Source of the DNA: Gemmatimonadota bacterium
GTDB taxonomy: Bacteria; Gemmatimonadota; Gemmatimonadetes; Gemmatimonadales; GWC2-71-9
Length of the DNA stretch: 36,169 nucleotides
Assembly (NCBI GenBank): GCA_003220985.1
Contig: QHTY01000147.1
Location: forward strand, 1 to 36,169
Direction: 5' to 3'
The notes under the pieces are model-generated. The model saw only the letters and a list, made by a program, of their open reading frames with translations. It was not told the origin of the DNA and made no database searches. A program made the translations under genes and the position numbers. Shown one piece after another: positions 1-7,521 of the stretch. The first letter of the stretch is position 1. The number at the start of each line of letters is the position of its first letter.

Positions 1-1
1 G

Positions 2-139
2 CGGCTCAAGGGGAAGTGGCGCTGGCACGTGCTGGTGAAGTCCGCCGAGCCGCGCGTGCTCGGGCGCGTGGTGCGCGCGTGGCGCACGAAGGCGCATCGC
101 GCGGTAACGGTGGATCGCGATCCGCAGTCACTCTTGTGA
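2..139 (+). CDS. priA: Primosomal protein N' (PriA), C-terminal end only
   Basis: This is a reading frame open at the left edge of the window that ends at TGA 137-139 and gives 45 residues. It begins RLKGKWRWHVLVKS and ends DRDPQSLL. This matches the end of the PriA replication-restart helicase family, where an arginine-rich RWxLLLK strand is followed by a VDxDPxSLL tail. PriA is a cytoplasmic 3'-5' helicase that reloads DnaB at stalled forks. Only the last domain is present, so helicase motifs cannot be checked. The call rests on the short tail alone. It is followed 33 bases later by the ornithine cyclodeaminase-like gene on the same strand. Confidence 0.72.
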   Translation, partial: RLKGKWRWHVLVKSAEPRVLGRVVRAWRTKAHRAVTVDRDPQSLL

Positions 140-172
140 AAGCCGTTTCACATCGGGTATTTTGACCCCCCT

Positions 173-1234
173 GTGAGTCGTCCGCGCTTTCAGTATCGAC
201 CACCGAACTTTGCCGCGCCGCCGCTGTCCGGCGCGCCCGACGCGAGGTTCATGTCCGCTCCCGCCGACGGGGTCCTTCCCGACGGTTTTTTTTCGACTAC
301 GAACCTGCCGACCTATGTGAAGCTGCCGAGCGGTTGGCGGCGGCCACGGCTGCCGCGCATGGATTGCGTGATCGTGCAGGCGGGGGGGACCGCTGACGAT
401 CTTGTCGTCGCCGAGCCACGCCGGGTGCGCCGCGGCGACAAGGTCGCGGTCGGAGCGGCGGAAGTGTCCCGCGAGCGGCCGGTGGATTACGGCGTGCTGG
501 CGCAGCTCTTAGGCGAAGAGAAGCAGCGCGGCGGCAAGATTCTCTGGGTCATCGGACCCGCGCTCGTGCATGCGCGCGCGCGGGAGGACATGATCTGGTT
601 CATCGACAACGGCTACTGCAACACGCTCCTCGGCGGCAACGCCGTCGCCGTACACGATCTCGAGGCCGCCATTTTCGGCACGACGCTGGGGATGTCGAGC
701 TCCGGTGAAAGCGTGGAAGGCGGGCACGGTCTGCACATGCGCGCGATCAACGCGATCCGGCGCGCGGGCTCGATCGAACAGGCGGTCGGGCAGGGCATCG
801 TGAAGAGCGGCATCATGCATGCCTTGGTGACGCACCGCATCCCGTTCGTGCTCGCCGGATCGATCCGCGACGACGGTCCGTTGCCGGACGTTATCCCCGA
901 CACGCTTGCCGCCCAGGACGCCATGCGGGCCCATACGGCGACCGCGACGTTCGCGATCTTCGTGGCGACCGCGCTCCACGCGATCGCGGTGGGGAACATG
1001 CTTCCCGCATTCGTGGACCCAGGCGTGACCGAAGACATTCGGCCCTTGACGACGATCTGCGTGGATCAAACCGAGTTCGTGGTCACCAAGCTGCGCGATC
1101 GCGGCACACACCAGGCCTACGGCGTCGTCACCAACGCGCAGGATTTCATGCATGTCCTGCGCTTCTATGTCGAGCGATGGCAGCAGGCGACGAGCCAGGT
1201 CCCGCCCCGGACTTCGGCCCAATCTTCCCGCTAG
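173..1234 (+). CDS. Archaeal-type ornithine cyclodeaminase / LOR-SDH domain protein (TIGR00300-like), N-terminally short
   Basis: The 353-aa product carries the catalytic part of the archaeal-type ornithine cyclodeaminase family (TIGR00300, LOR/SDH conserved domain). Seen motifs include DGFFSTTNLPTYV near residue 37, GGNAVAVHDLE, GHGLHMRAINAIR and FVLAGSIRDDGPLPDV. Family members deaminate ornithine to proline using bound NAD in the cytoplasm. Archaeal members are usually about 400 aa, with roughly 90 extra N-terminal residues that are absent here; the upstream frame holds only the PriA tail. The start is GTG 173 with no clear ribosome site; ATG 251 is an alternative just before the conserved block. 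The last 58 bases overlap the next gene. The neighbouring arginine decarboxylase supports a role in arginine/ornithine metabolism. The family is fairly sure; the exact substrate is inferred. Confidence 0.75.
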   Translation: MSRPRFQYRPPNFAAPPLSGAPDARFMSAPADGVLPDGFFSTTNLPTYVKLPSGWRRPRLPRMDCVIVQAGGTADDLVVAEPRRVRRGDKVAVGAAEVSRERPVDYGVLAQLLGEEKQRGGKILWVIGPALVHARAREDMIWFIDNGYCNTLLGGNAVAVHDLEAAIFGTTLGMSSSGESVEGGHGLHMRAINAIRRAGSIEQAVGQGIVKSGIMHALVTHRIPFVLAGSIRDDGPLPDVIPDTLAAQDAMRAHTATATFAIFVATALHAIAVGNMLPAFVDPGVTEDIRPLTTICVDQTEFVVTKLRDRGTHQAYGVVTNAQDFMHVLRFYVERWQQATSQVPPRTSAQSSR

Positions 1235-1599
1235 CGGCGCCACCGGGGCAGGGTCCCGGCTGGGCGAAGCTCGCGGCCGCGGTCGAGGCACAGGTGCCGC
1301 CAGCCGAGATCGAGACGATCTATGTCTTCCGTCCGATCAAGCGGCAGGGGCGTGAGTGGGGCACGGCAGTCGTCACGCGCAAGAGTGGGTCCCCCGATGC
1401 ACGGTTGCGCGTCTACACGGCGAAATACATGCTCATCGTGCGCGGCAAGGACCGCGGGCAGACCAAGATCGAAGTGGTGGAAGTTGCGCTGAGTCCCGCT
1501 GCGGTGTTGGCGCAGGTTATGCAGGCGACGGTCGACCGGGGCGGTGATACGGAGCCGCCCGTCGAGCTGGGTCCCGCGGTCTGGTACGAAGGGAGGTAG
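1177..1599 (+). CDS. Unknown small protein between ornithine cyclodeaminase and arginine decarboxylase genes
   Basis: This is a 140-aa soluble protein that I do not recognise. It has no signal peptide or membrane helix. After a Pro/Gly-rich start (residues 1-28) it shows an alternating alpha/beta pattern with strands such as [10 protein letters not shown] and KIEVVEVAL. The start overlaps the preceding gene by 58 bases in another frame; GTG 1294 would avoid the overlap but lose a third of the protein. Its stop lies inside the GGGAGG stretch (1591-1596) that can serve as ribosome site of the decarboxylase gene. This points to translational coupling and to a real gene. A partner or accessory of its two amino-acid-metabolism neighbours is a guess from position only. 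Confidence 0.6.
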   Translation: MAAGDEPGPAPDFGPIFPLAAPPGQGPGWAKLAAAVEAQVPPAEIETIYVFRPIKRQGREWGTAVVTRKSGSPDARLRVYTAKYMLIVRGKDRGQTKIEVVEVALSPAAVLAQVMQATVDRGGDTEPPVELGPAVWYEGR

Positions 1600-1621
1600 T
1601 TCGAGGTTGATTGACGCCAGA

Positions 1622-2167
1622 ATGTTCATCCCGACCAAGGCCTTTCTCACGAAGGGTGTCGGTCGGCACAAAGAAAAGCTCACCAGTTTCGAGATGGCGC
1701 TGCGCGATGCGCACCTTGCCAACTTCAATCTCGTGCGGGTGAGCTCAATTTTTCCCCCTCATTGCGAGTTGGTCGATCGCGAGGAGGGGCTGAGCATGCT
1801 GAAGCCCGGCCAAATTGTGTTCACCGTGGTGGCGGAGTCGGCGACGAACGAGCCCAGCCGCCTGGTGGCCGCTTCCATTGGACTCGCTTTGCCCGCCGAC
1901 GCCTCGCACCACGGCTACATCTCCGAGCACCACAGTTACGGCCAGAACGAGGTGGTCGCCGGCGAGTACGCCGAAGATCTGGCCGCCTCGATGTTGGGGA
2001 CCGTGTTGGGCGTGCCGTTCGACCCCGAGAAGGCGTGGGACGAGCGTCGCGAGCAATGGCTGCTCTCGGGCGAGATCGTGCGTACGATGAACGTGACGTC
2101 GACCGCGGAATGCGGGTCCGACGCACGATGGACCACCGTCGTCTCGGCGGTTGCGTTCTGCGGCTGA
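1622..2167 (+). CDS. pdaD: Pyruvoyl-dependent arginine decarboxylase
   Basis: The 181-aa product is a member of the pyruvoyl-dependent arginine decarboxylase family (PF01862), which turns arginine into agmatine, the first step to polyamines. The proenzyme cuts itself between two serines to form a beta chain and an alpha chain capped by the pyruvoyl group. The expected site is visible as VSSIFPP with Ser41-Ser42. The N-terminus ([12 protein letters not shown]), [15 protein letters not shown] (residues 96-110) and the C-terminal VVSAVAF strand also match. ATG 1622 aligns with the family start; TTG 1607, ten bases after GGGAGG, would add five residues. Length is typical. The ornithine cyclodeaminase-like gene two positions upstream makes an arginine/ornithine unit. 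Confidence 0.88.
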   Translation: MFIPTKAFLTKGVGRHKEKLTSFEMALRDAHLANFNLVRVSSIFPPHCELVDREEGLSMLKPGQIVFTVVAESATNEPSRLVAASIGLALPADASHHGYISEHHSYGQNEVVAGEYAEDLAASMLGTVLGVPFDPEKAWDERREQWLLSGEIVRTMNVTSTAECGSDARWTTVVSAVAFCG

Positions 2168-2168
2168 T

Positions 2169-2879
2169 GTGAGTGCCGTCGTCGCGTTCGCGGCCGGTCT
2201 GCTGAGCTTTCTGTCGCCGTGCGTCCTGCCGCTCATTCCGAGCTACGTCGGGTTTCTCACGGGGATGTCGGTCGAGGAAGCAGAGCGTCGGCGCGGCATG
2301 GCGCTGCTCCATGGACTGTGGTTCGTCGCCGGGTTTTCGCTGGTCTTCGTGCTGCTCGGGGCGGCGGCGTCGGCGGTGGGCCAGTTGCTCCGCGACTATC
2401 AGGTGTGGCTGGGACGGGTCGGCGGTGTGCTGCTGATTGCGTTCGGGATCTATTTGCTCGGGATCCTACGGCCCGCGTTGTTGATGCGCGAATGGCGCAT
2501 CCAGCTGGCCAACAAGCCGCTAGGCTACTTCGGCTCCGGCGTCGTCGGATTCACCTTCGGAGCCGCGTGGACGCCCTGCATCGGGCCGATTCTCGGCGGC
2601 ATTCTGACGCTCGCGGCCACGCAGACGGGCCTGGGTCAGGGGATGGGGTTGCTGGCGGTGTACGCACTCGGACTCGCTATCCCGTTCCTATTGACGGCGC
2701 TGGCGCTGGATCGATTCCTGGTCTGGTTTCAACGGTTCCGCCCCTACATAGTATGGGTGGACCGCATCGCGGGCGGCATGCTGATCGTGTTGGGCATCCT
2801 GCTCGTCACCGATAGCTTTACGCTGCTTGCCGGGTACTTACAGAGCCTGACGCCGCAGTTTTTGCGGGATCGGTTGTAG
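2169..2879 (+). CDS. ccdA: Cytochrome c biogenesis / thiol-disulfide transport protein CcdA
   Basis: The product is a 236-aa inner-membrane protein with about six hydrophobic helices. It has the paired cysteine motifs of the CcdA/DsbD-beta family (PF02683): SPCVLP with Cys18 in helix 1 and TPCIGP with Cys137 in helix 4. These cysteines relay electrons from cytoplasmic thioredoxin to periplasmic thiol proteins, for cytochrome c maturation or disulfide reduction. GTG 2169 directly follows the decarboxylase stop and gives the usual short N-terminus; TTG 2151 is possible and would overlap that gene. No thioredoxin-like partner or cytochrome gene lies in the window. The gene ends about 110 bases before the lipoprotein gene. 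Confidence 0.9.
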   Translation: MSAVVAFAAGLLSFLSPCVLPLIPSYVGFLTGMSVEEAERRRGMALLHGLWFVAGFSLVFVLLGAAASAVGQLLRDYQVWLGRVGGVLLIAFGIYLLGILRPALLMREWRIQLANKPLGYFGSGVVGFTFGAAWTPCIGPILGGILTLAATQTGLGQGMGLLAVYALGLAIPFLLTALALDRFLVWFQRFRPYIVWVDRIAGGMLIVLGILLVTDSFTLLAGYLQSLTPQFLRDRL

Positions 2880-2987
2880 AATATGCGCTTGTGATTGCAA
2901 GGCTAAACCTGCGGCTCGGTTCACCGATCGTTGCCGAGTCGCGAGTTCACTCGCGCAATCAAAACGGACTGTCACCGAGAGGATGTT

Positions 2988-3761
2988 ATGACTCGTCTTG
3001 CGATTTTCGCGACCGCGATCGCTGTGGGCCTGGGCGCCTGTCAAAAAGGACAGGATCAGAGCCAGGCCAGCGATTCGACCGCCCGCAACCTGACGCTGGC
3101 GCCCGCCGAATCGACGGGGCAGATGCGCGACGTTGCAGACCAGCGGACAACCCCGCCGCCGGCGACGCGTAATCCCACGACCCGCACCAATCCACCTCCG
3201 GCGCCCCCGCGTCCGCCCGCTCCGCCCCCGATGGCGCGCTTGGGTGTCGGCACGAAGGTGGACATCGCCGCCACCGATACGATTACTTCGCGCACCGCGA
3301 AAGTCGGTGACGCGTTCGCCGCGCGCGTCGTGGAGGATGTCCGCAACGCCTCCGGTCGCGTCGTGATTCCGGCGGGCTCGGTCGTCAACGGCGAGATCGC
3401 CGACGTCAAACCGTCGCCCAATCCCAGTACGCCGGGGACCTTGACGCTGAGTGTCTCGAGCATCACTGTACGCGGCAAGTCGTATCCGATCGAGGCCTCG
3501 GTCGACTCGCTCGAGACGATTCACAAGGGCCGAGGGGTCACCTCGGGTGACGCGGCCAAGGTCGGAGCGGGCGCGGCCGCGGGCGCGATTCTCGGACGCA
3601 TCCTAGGCGGCAACAAGAAGGGCACGATCATCGGCGGCGTGGTGGGTGCAGCCGCCGGTGCCGGTGTGGCACACCAGACCAAGGACTCGGACATCGTCTT
3701 GCCGGCGGGGGCGCATATCATCATTCGGCTGACGAAGGAACTCGCGGTCACGGCATCCTGA
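2988..3761 (+). CDS. Lipoprotein with proline-rich linker and glycine-zipper domain
   Basis: The 257-aa product begins with a lipoprotein signal whose lipobox is LGAC, lipidated at Cys18. Residues about 45-85 form a disordered Pro/Thr/Arg-rich linker. A beta-rich domain follows (about 85-175, VKVGDAF-type strands with an IPAG turn), resembling exported SLT/pilus-assembly-like beta domains. A glycine-zipper segment with alternating Gly/Ala (about 185-225) typical of membrane-inserting helices comes next, and a short beta tail ends the protein. ATG 2988 is chosen because GAGAGG sits five bases upstream and gives a clean signal peptide; the frame is open further upstream. It probably sits at the outer membrane or periplasm. 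The precise function is unknown. Confidence 0.75.
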   Translation: MTRLAIFATAIAVGLGACQKGQDQSQASDSTARNLTLAPAESTGQMRDVADQRTTPPPATRNPTTRTNPPPAPPRPPAPPPMARLGVGTKVDIAATDTITSRTAKVGDAFAARVVEDVRNASGRVVIPAGSVVNGEIADVKPSPNPSTPGTLTLSVSSITVRGKSYPIEASVDSLETIHKGRGVTSGDAAKVGAGAAAGAILGRILGGNKKGTIIGGVVGAAAGAGVAHQTKDSDIVLPAGAHIIIRLTKELAVTAS

Positions 3762-3765
3762 CGCG

Positions 3766-4995
3766 GTGATCCGCACCAAGCTTTCTACGATGATGTTCCT
3801 CCAGTTCTTCATCTGGGGGGCATGGTACACGTCTATCGCCGTGTACATGACGAATCACGGCATGGCGACGCTGACCCACTGGCCGTACACGGTCAATCCC
3901 GTGGCGGCGATCGTCGCGCCGTTCTTCCTTGGCCTGGTGGCGGACCGGTACTTCGCGACGGAGAAAGTCCTCGCCACACTGCATCTGCTGGGTGGGCTGC
4001 TCCTTTTCGCCACGCCGCAATTCGCCGCCCAGCCCACCACGTTCATTCTGCTCCTGCTCCTCTATAACCTCTGCTACATGCCGACGCTGGGCCTGGCGAA
4101 CAGCCTCGCGTTCCATCACATCGAGTCGCAGGAGCAGCAGTTCCCGCTGATCCGCGTGTTCGGTACCATCGGATGGATCGTGGCCGGACTCTTCATCAGC
4201 CTGCTGCTCGGGAAGATCATGGGCGGCATTCCGGAACAGACGCCGCTGCCGCTGTACACGGCCGCGACGGCCAGCATCGTCCTCGGGCTCTTCTGTTTCA
4301 CGCTGCCGCACACGCCGCCGTCGGGGCGCGGCCAGCCCGTCTCGCTGCGCAGCATCGCGGGACTGGACGCGCTGAAACAGCTCGGCGACCGGCCATTCTA
4401 TGTGTTCATCATCGCCTCATTGCTGCTGTGCATCCCGCTCGCTGCGTACTACAACTTCACGCAGCTCTTCCTGGGGGCGGCCGGCGTGCAGAAGATCGCC
4501 GCCACGCAGACGGTGGGGCAGATCTCCGAGACGTTCTTCATGCTCATTATGCCGATGTTGTTCATGCGGCTCGGCGTGAAGAAGATGCTGATGATGGGCA
4601 TGGCCGCCTGGACGCTGCGGTACGCGCTCTTTGCACTGGCCGCTCCCGCTGCCGTGTTCTGGATGATACTGCTCGGCATCGCGCTCCACGGTCCCTGCTA
4701 TGACTTCTTCTTCGTGACCGGCCAGATCTACGTCGACAAGAAGTCGACGCCGGCGGTGCGCGGGCAGGCGCAAGGCTTTTTGGTGCTCGTGACCTACGGA
4801 GTGGGAATGCTGATCGGCGCGCAGATTGCGGGGAACGTCTACGATCGATTCCTGTCGGGCGCGACCGCCTTGACGCTTCCGCAGTGGCAGAGCTTCTGGT
4901 GGCTGCCCGCCGCCTTCGCCGCGGCAGTCCTGGTGTTCTTTACGGCGCTGTTCAAGGCGCCGGCTCGCGAGACCGCCTCTACTCCAACTCTCTGA
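3766..4995 (+). CDS. MFS transporter of the nucleoside:H+ symporter family
   Basis: The 409-aa product is an integral membrane protein with about 12 helices. The opening FLQFFIWGAWYTSIAVYM and the GQISETFFMLIMPMLFMRLG block are characteristic of the nucleoside:H+ symporter family (PF03825, NupG/XapB-like). Despite the name, many members in environmental bacteria lie beside Gfo/Idh/MocA and GMC oxidoreductase genes and may carry sugars or glycosides. Here it converges on the 3-keto-sugar gene set and its 3' end overlaps the hydrolase gene by 17 bases on the opposite strand. Start is GTG 3766, five bases after the lipoprotein stop, so both may share a transcript. The family is clear; the substrate is not. 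Confidence 0.85.
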   Translation: MIRTKLSTMMFLQFFIWGAWYTSIAVYMTNHGMATLTHWPYTVNPVAAIVAPFFLGLVADRYFATEKVLATLHLLGGLLLFATPQFAAQPTTFILLLLLYNLCYMPTLGLANSLAFHHIESQEQQFPLIRVFGTIGWIVAGLFISLLLGKIMGGIPEQTPLPLYTAATASIVLGLFCFTLPHTPPSGRGQPVSLRSIAGLDALKQLGDRPFYVFIIASLLLCIPLAAYYNFTQLFLGAAGVQKIAATQTVGQISETFFMLIMPMLFMRLGVKKMLMMGMAAWTLRYALFALAAPAAVFWMILLGIALHGPCYDFFFVTGQIYVDKKSTPAVRGQAQGFLVLVTYGVGMLIGAQIAGNVYDRFLSGATALTLPQWQSFWWLPAAFAAAVLVFFTALFKAPARETASTPTL

Positions 4996-5701
4996 GCCAG
5001 ATATTCCGATAACGCACCGGGTTGCCGTGATCCTGTAGTCGCAACGGCAATTTGTCCGGATGCGCCCGATACGGTGGCCTCGCCTGATTCGCCGTCGGCC
5101 CGACAAGCTCGAAGTTGTCTTGGATCAATACGCCATTCAGAAACACGGTCATGCGCGCCGGACGTTCGAGTGTGCCGTCCGCCTTGAAGTGCGGCCGATG
5201 GAAGATGACGTCATACGCCTGCCACTGGCCCGGCGGCCGGGTGGCGTTGACGAGCGGCGGGTTCTCGCCGTAGATCGCACCGGCCTGCCCGTCGGGATAG
5301 GTGTCGTTCTGATAGGAATCGAGGACCTGGAGCTCGTACCTCCCCATCAAAAAGATCCCGCTGTTGCCACGCTCCTGACTTTCGCCCTGCACGACCGCCG
5401 GCGTCGCCCACTCGATGTGCAGCTGCACGTCGCCGAAGCCGCGAGCGGAGACCAGCATGCCGGTTCCGGCCTTCACCTCGACGTAACCATCCTTCACCGT
5501 CCATTTCGCGGCCGTGCTGTCCTGCGCGCGCCACTGCGACAGGTTCGTCCCGTCGAACAGTACGATCGCGTCCTTCGGCGCCGGGGTGGGAGGGCGCTCA
5601 GGGCCAGGATCGACGACGGGAGGCCGAGGGCGGTCCATCGAGTGCTGCGGCCACTGCTGCTGTGTCTGTGCCATCAGCAACAAAGCTAGCGTGCCGATCA
5701 T
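4979..5701 (-). CDS. Secreted 3-keto-disaccharide hydrolase family protein (DUF1080)
   Basis: The 240-aa product has an N-terminal hydrophobic signal (MIGTLALLLMAQ), a Pro-rich spacer, then a concanavalin-like beta-sandwich of the DUF1080 / 3-keto-disaccharide hydrolase family (PF06439) from about residue 42 to the end. Seen landmarks are VLFDGTNLSQW, GNSGIFLMGRYELQVLDS, GQWQAYDVIFHRP and the closing NPVRYRNIWLREL. Characterised members cleave glycosides whose sugar has been oxidised at C3. ATG 5701 overlaps the stop of the dehydrogenase gene by four bases (ATGA); ATG 5710 would add three residues. It is last in an operon that also encodes a likely C3-oxidising dehydrogenase, which supports the assignment. 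Catalytic residues cannot be named from sequence alone. Confidence 0.85.
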   Translation of the reverse strand: MIGTLALLLMAQTQQQWPQHSMDRPRPPVVDPGPERPPTPAPKDAIVLFDGTNLSQWRAQDSTAAKWTVKDGYVEVKAGTGMLVSARGFGDVQLHIEWATPAVVQGESQERGNSGIFLMGRYELQVLDSYQNDTYPDGQAGAIYGENPPLVNATRPPGQWQAYDVIFHRPHFKADGTLERPARMTVFLNGVLIQDNFELVGPTANQARPPYRAHPDKLPLRLQDHGNPVRYRNIWLRELE

Positions 5702-6936
5702 GGCTTCCATGTTCCCTTCGCAACCGCGGGGACGAACGTCTCGACGCCTGAGCCGGGGAAGTCGAGTGTGCAGCCCTGCTCGGCGCTCATGTATGCGGTC
5801 ATCAGAACTTTCACGACCTGCAAGCCATCGTTGAAGGTGAGCGCGGGCGGCTGCTGGTTGAGAAACGCCTGTACGAAATGACGGTCCTCGGCCTCGTACC
5901 CATACGCCGCCGCCTCGTTCGCCACGACGGGCATCTGCCCGACTTCGGCGTTCTGTTTCTCGACCAGGTCTTCGCCAGCCTTGCCTTGCACCTCGCGGCT
6001 GAAGAACAGCTTGAGACCCGAGTCGAGCGAGTTCCACGACAACGAGTACTCGGGGCCCAGCAATTCGGCTGAGAGCCGCAGGCCGGCGCCGACGAAGCTC
6101 CAGGACGTCGTCGCTTCACCCAAGACGCGATGGCCGTCGTCAGTGGCGAAATCGATCACCACGCTCGCAAAATCTTCGGACGGCGTCTTCGCGTAATCCA
6201 CGTCCTGCCCCATCGCCTCGCTGAGCTTCTTGCTGTAGTGCGGGCGGGACCACTTCAGACTCGCGATGTGGGCCGTGATTTTCGCCGGCTGGACGGAGCT
6301 CCGCGGCTTCGCCGGATCGGTGAGGAGATGTTGGACCAGCAGCGACGAGTGACACATCATGTCGTTCAGCACGCCGCCCCCCTGTTGCGCGCCCTGCCAG
6401 AACCAGGGGGCATGCGGGCCGCTGTGCTCTTCCGCCGCGCGCGCCAGATAGGGCCGGCCGGTCAGCTTGGCGCCGCGCGCCCAGAGCAAGGTACGCCCCA
6501 CCTCGACCTGCGGCGAGAAGACCTGGTTCTCGAGGTATCCCGTCGGCAGGCCGACTTTCTTGACGAGCTCTACGACGCGTTTGGCTTCCGCGACATTGCG
6601 CGCCAGCGGCTTTTCACATGCGAGGCCGAGGAGCTTGCCCTTCCCGCGCTCGATCGTGCTCACCAGCTCTTCCACGTTGTCGATGCGAGCGTGATTGGGG
6701 CCGCAGAGCCAAATCGCGTCGATGGCCGGATCCTCGACCATCGCCGCGATGGACGGATACGGCTTGGCGTCGCCGACGCCCAGCTTTTGTGCGATCGTGG
6801 CCGTGGCGGCGGCGTTCTTCCGGTTGGGACTCCAGATGCCGAGGACGTCGGCGTCCCGGACGCCGACGAATCCCAGCAGGTGGAATTTGGCGTTGAAGCC
6901 GCTCCCCACGATCCCGATGCCAAGTCGTTTCGCCAT
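5698..6936 (-). CDS. Gfo/Idh/MocA family NAD(P)-dependent sugar dehydrogenase
   Basis: The 412-aa product has an N-terminal Rossmann fold opening GIGIVGSGFNAKFH (residues 6-19), the dinucleotide-binding loop of the Gfo/Idh/MocA family. The family's CEKPLA motif lies at 107-112 and contains the lysine that contacts substrate. The C-terminal two-thirds fits the alpha/beta substrate domain, with LNDMMCHSSLLVQHLL supplying the usual histidine. There is no signal peptide, so it should act in the cytoplasm, unlike the Tat-exported members of the family. It lies between the Tat small-subunit gene (no gap) and the DUF1080 gene (4-base overlap). Likely role: reduction or epimerisation of a 3-keto sugar or polyol made by the GMC enzyme. 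The specific substrate is inferred from context. Confidence 0.88.
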   Translation of the reverse strand: MAKRLGIGIVGSGFNAKFHLLGFVGVRDADVLGIWSPNRKNAAATATIAQKLGVGDAKPYPSIAAMVEDPAIDAIWLCGPNHARIDNVEELVSTIERGKGKLLGLACEKPLARNVAEAKRVVELVKKVGLPTGYLENQVFSPQVEVGRTLLWARGAKLTGRPYLARAAEEHSGPHAPWFWQGAQQGGGVLNDMMCHSSLLVQHLLTDPAKPRSSVQPAKITAHIASLKWSRPHYSKKLSEAMGQDVDYAKTPSEDFASVVIDFATDDGHRVLGEATTSWSFVGAGLRLSAELLGPEYSLSWNSLDSGLKLFFSREVQGKAGEDLVEKQNAEVGQMPVVANEAAAYGYEAEDRHFVQAFLNQQPPALTFNDGLQVVKVLMTAYMSAEQGCTLDFPGSGVETFVPAVAKGTWKP

Positions 6937-7521
6937 TCAGTCCTCGTATTGGACGCCAAGTTTCTGCAGCGCTTCCGGAGGACAGCCCGCCCACTCCTGC
7001 ACGAATGTGTTGCCTCGATAGTCGAGATCGGCCACGCCGATCTTGCTGGACCAGAAGCCCGATGCCGTCATATCCCGGAACATGTTGAAGAAGGCGACCC
7101 CCTGGCTCACGTCCGGCTTCGCCTTCTTGGGCCAGGCAATGTCGTCGAGCACGGCGGTTTGTTGAGTCGGCGTCGCGGCGACGAACGTCTTGGCAAACCG
7201 CTCGGAGCACTCGTTGTCCAGCCAGGCGAGCCCGCCACGCATCGGCGTTTGACCGTCGGGCCGATCGTTCATCATGAAATCCATGAACTCGGGGACGCCG
7301 GCGTCGGTGGCGCTGCCTGAGCGCTCGTCCTTTGGAATGACCAGATCCGCGAGGACGCGCACCGTGTCCCACTCGTGGGGAGTAAAGAATGCCGGCGCGT
7401 ACGGCGCTTTTAGTGCCTCGCGCGCCAACCCTGCCGCCTTTGCCGCCTCTGCCGGTGTCCATTTGAAAGCAGCCGTGAGCGCGGCCATCGCCATCGCGCC
7501 GACGGCTTCGCGCCGCTTCAT
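6937..7521 (-). CDS. Gluconate 2-dehydrogenase subunit 3 family protein, Tat signal
   Basis: The 194-aa product belongs to the Gluconate_2-dh3 family (PF13618), the small subunit of membrane-linked GMC sugar dehydrogenases. The N-terminus MKRREAVGAMAMAALTAAF has a twin-arginine followed by a hydrophobic stretch, consistent with Tat export. The body contains FFTPHEWDTVRVLADLVIPKDE and a FMDFMMND segment typical of the family. In characterised complexes this subunit carries the cofactor-loaded GMC subunit through the Tat pathway. ATG 7521 overlaps the GMC stop in an ATGA, so the two are translationally coupled. The longer open frame extending upstream is antisense noise within the GMC gene. Confidence 0.88.
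   Translation of the reverse strand: MKRREAVGAMAMAALTAAFKWTPAEAAKAAGLAREALKAPYAPAFFTPHEWDTVRVLADLVIPKDERSGSATDAGVPEFMDFMMNDRPDGQTPMRGGLAWLDNECSERFAKTFVAATPTQQTAVLDDIAWPKKAKPDVSQGVAFFNMFRDMTASGFWSSKIGVADLDYRGNTFVQEWAGCPPEALQKLGVQYED

Noticed and set aside
509-1291. A 260-codon minus-strand open frame over the cyclodeaminase gene
   Set aside because: It is antisense to conserved motifs such as GSIRDDGPLPDV and has random-looking composition.
6130-7320. A 396-codon plus-strand open frame across two genes of the keto-sugar operon
   Set aside because: It is antisense to the Gfo/Idh/MocA and small-subunit genes, of biased Arg/Asp composition, and shows no domain.
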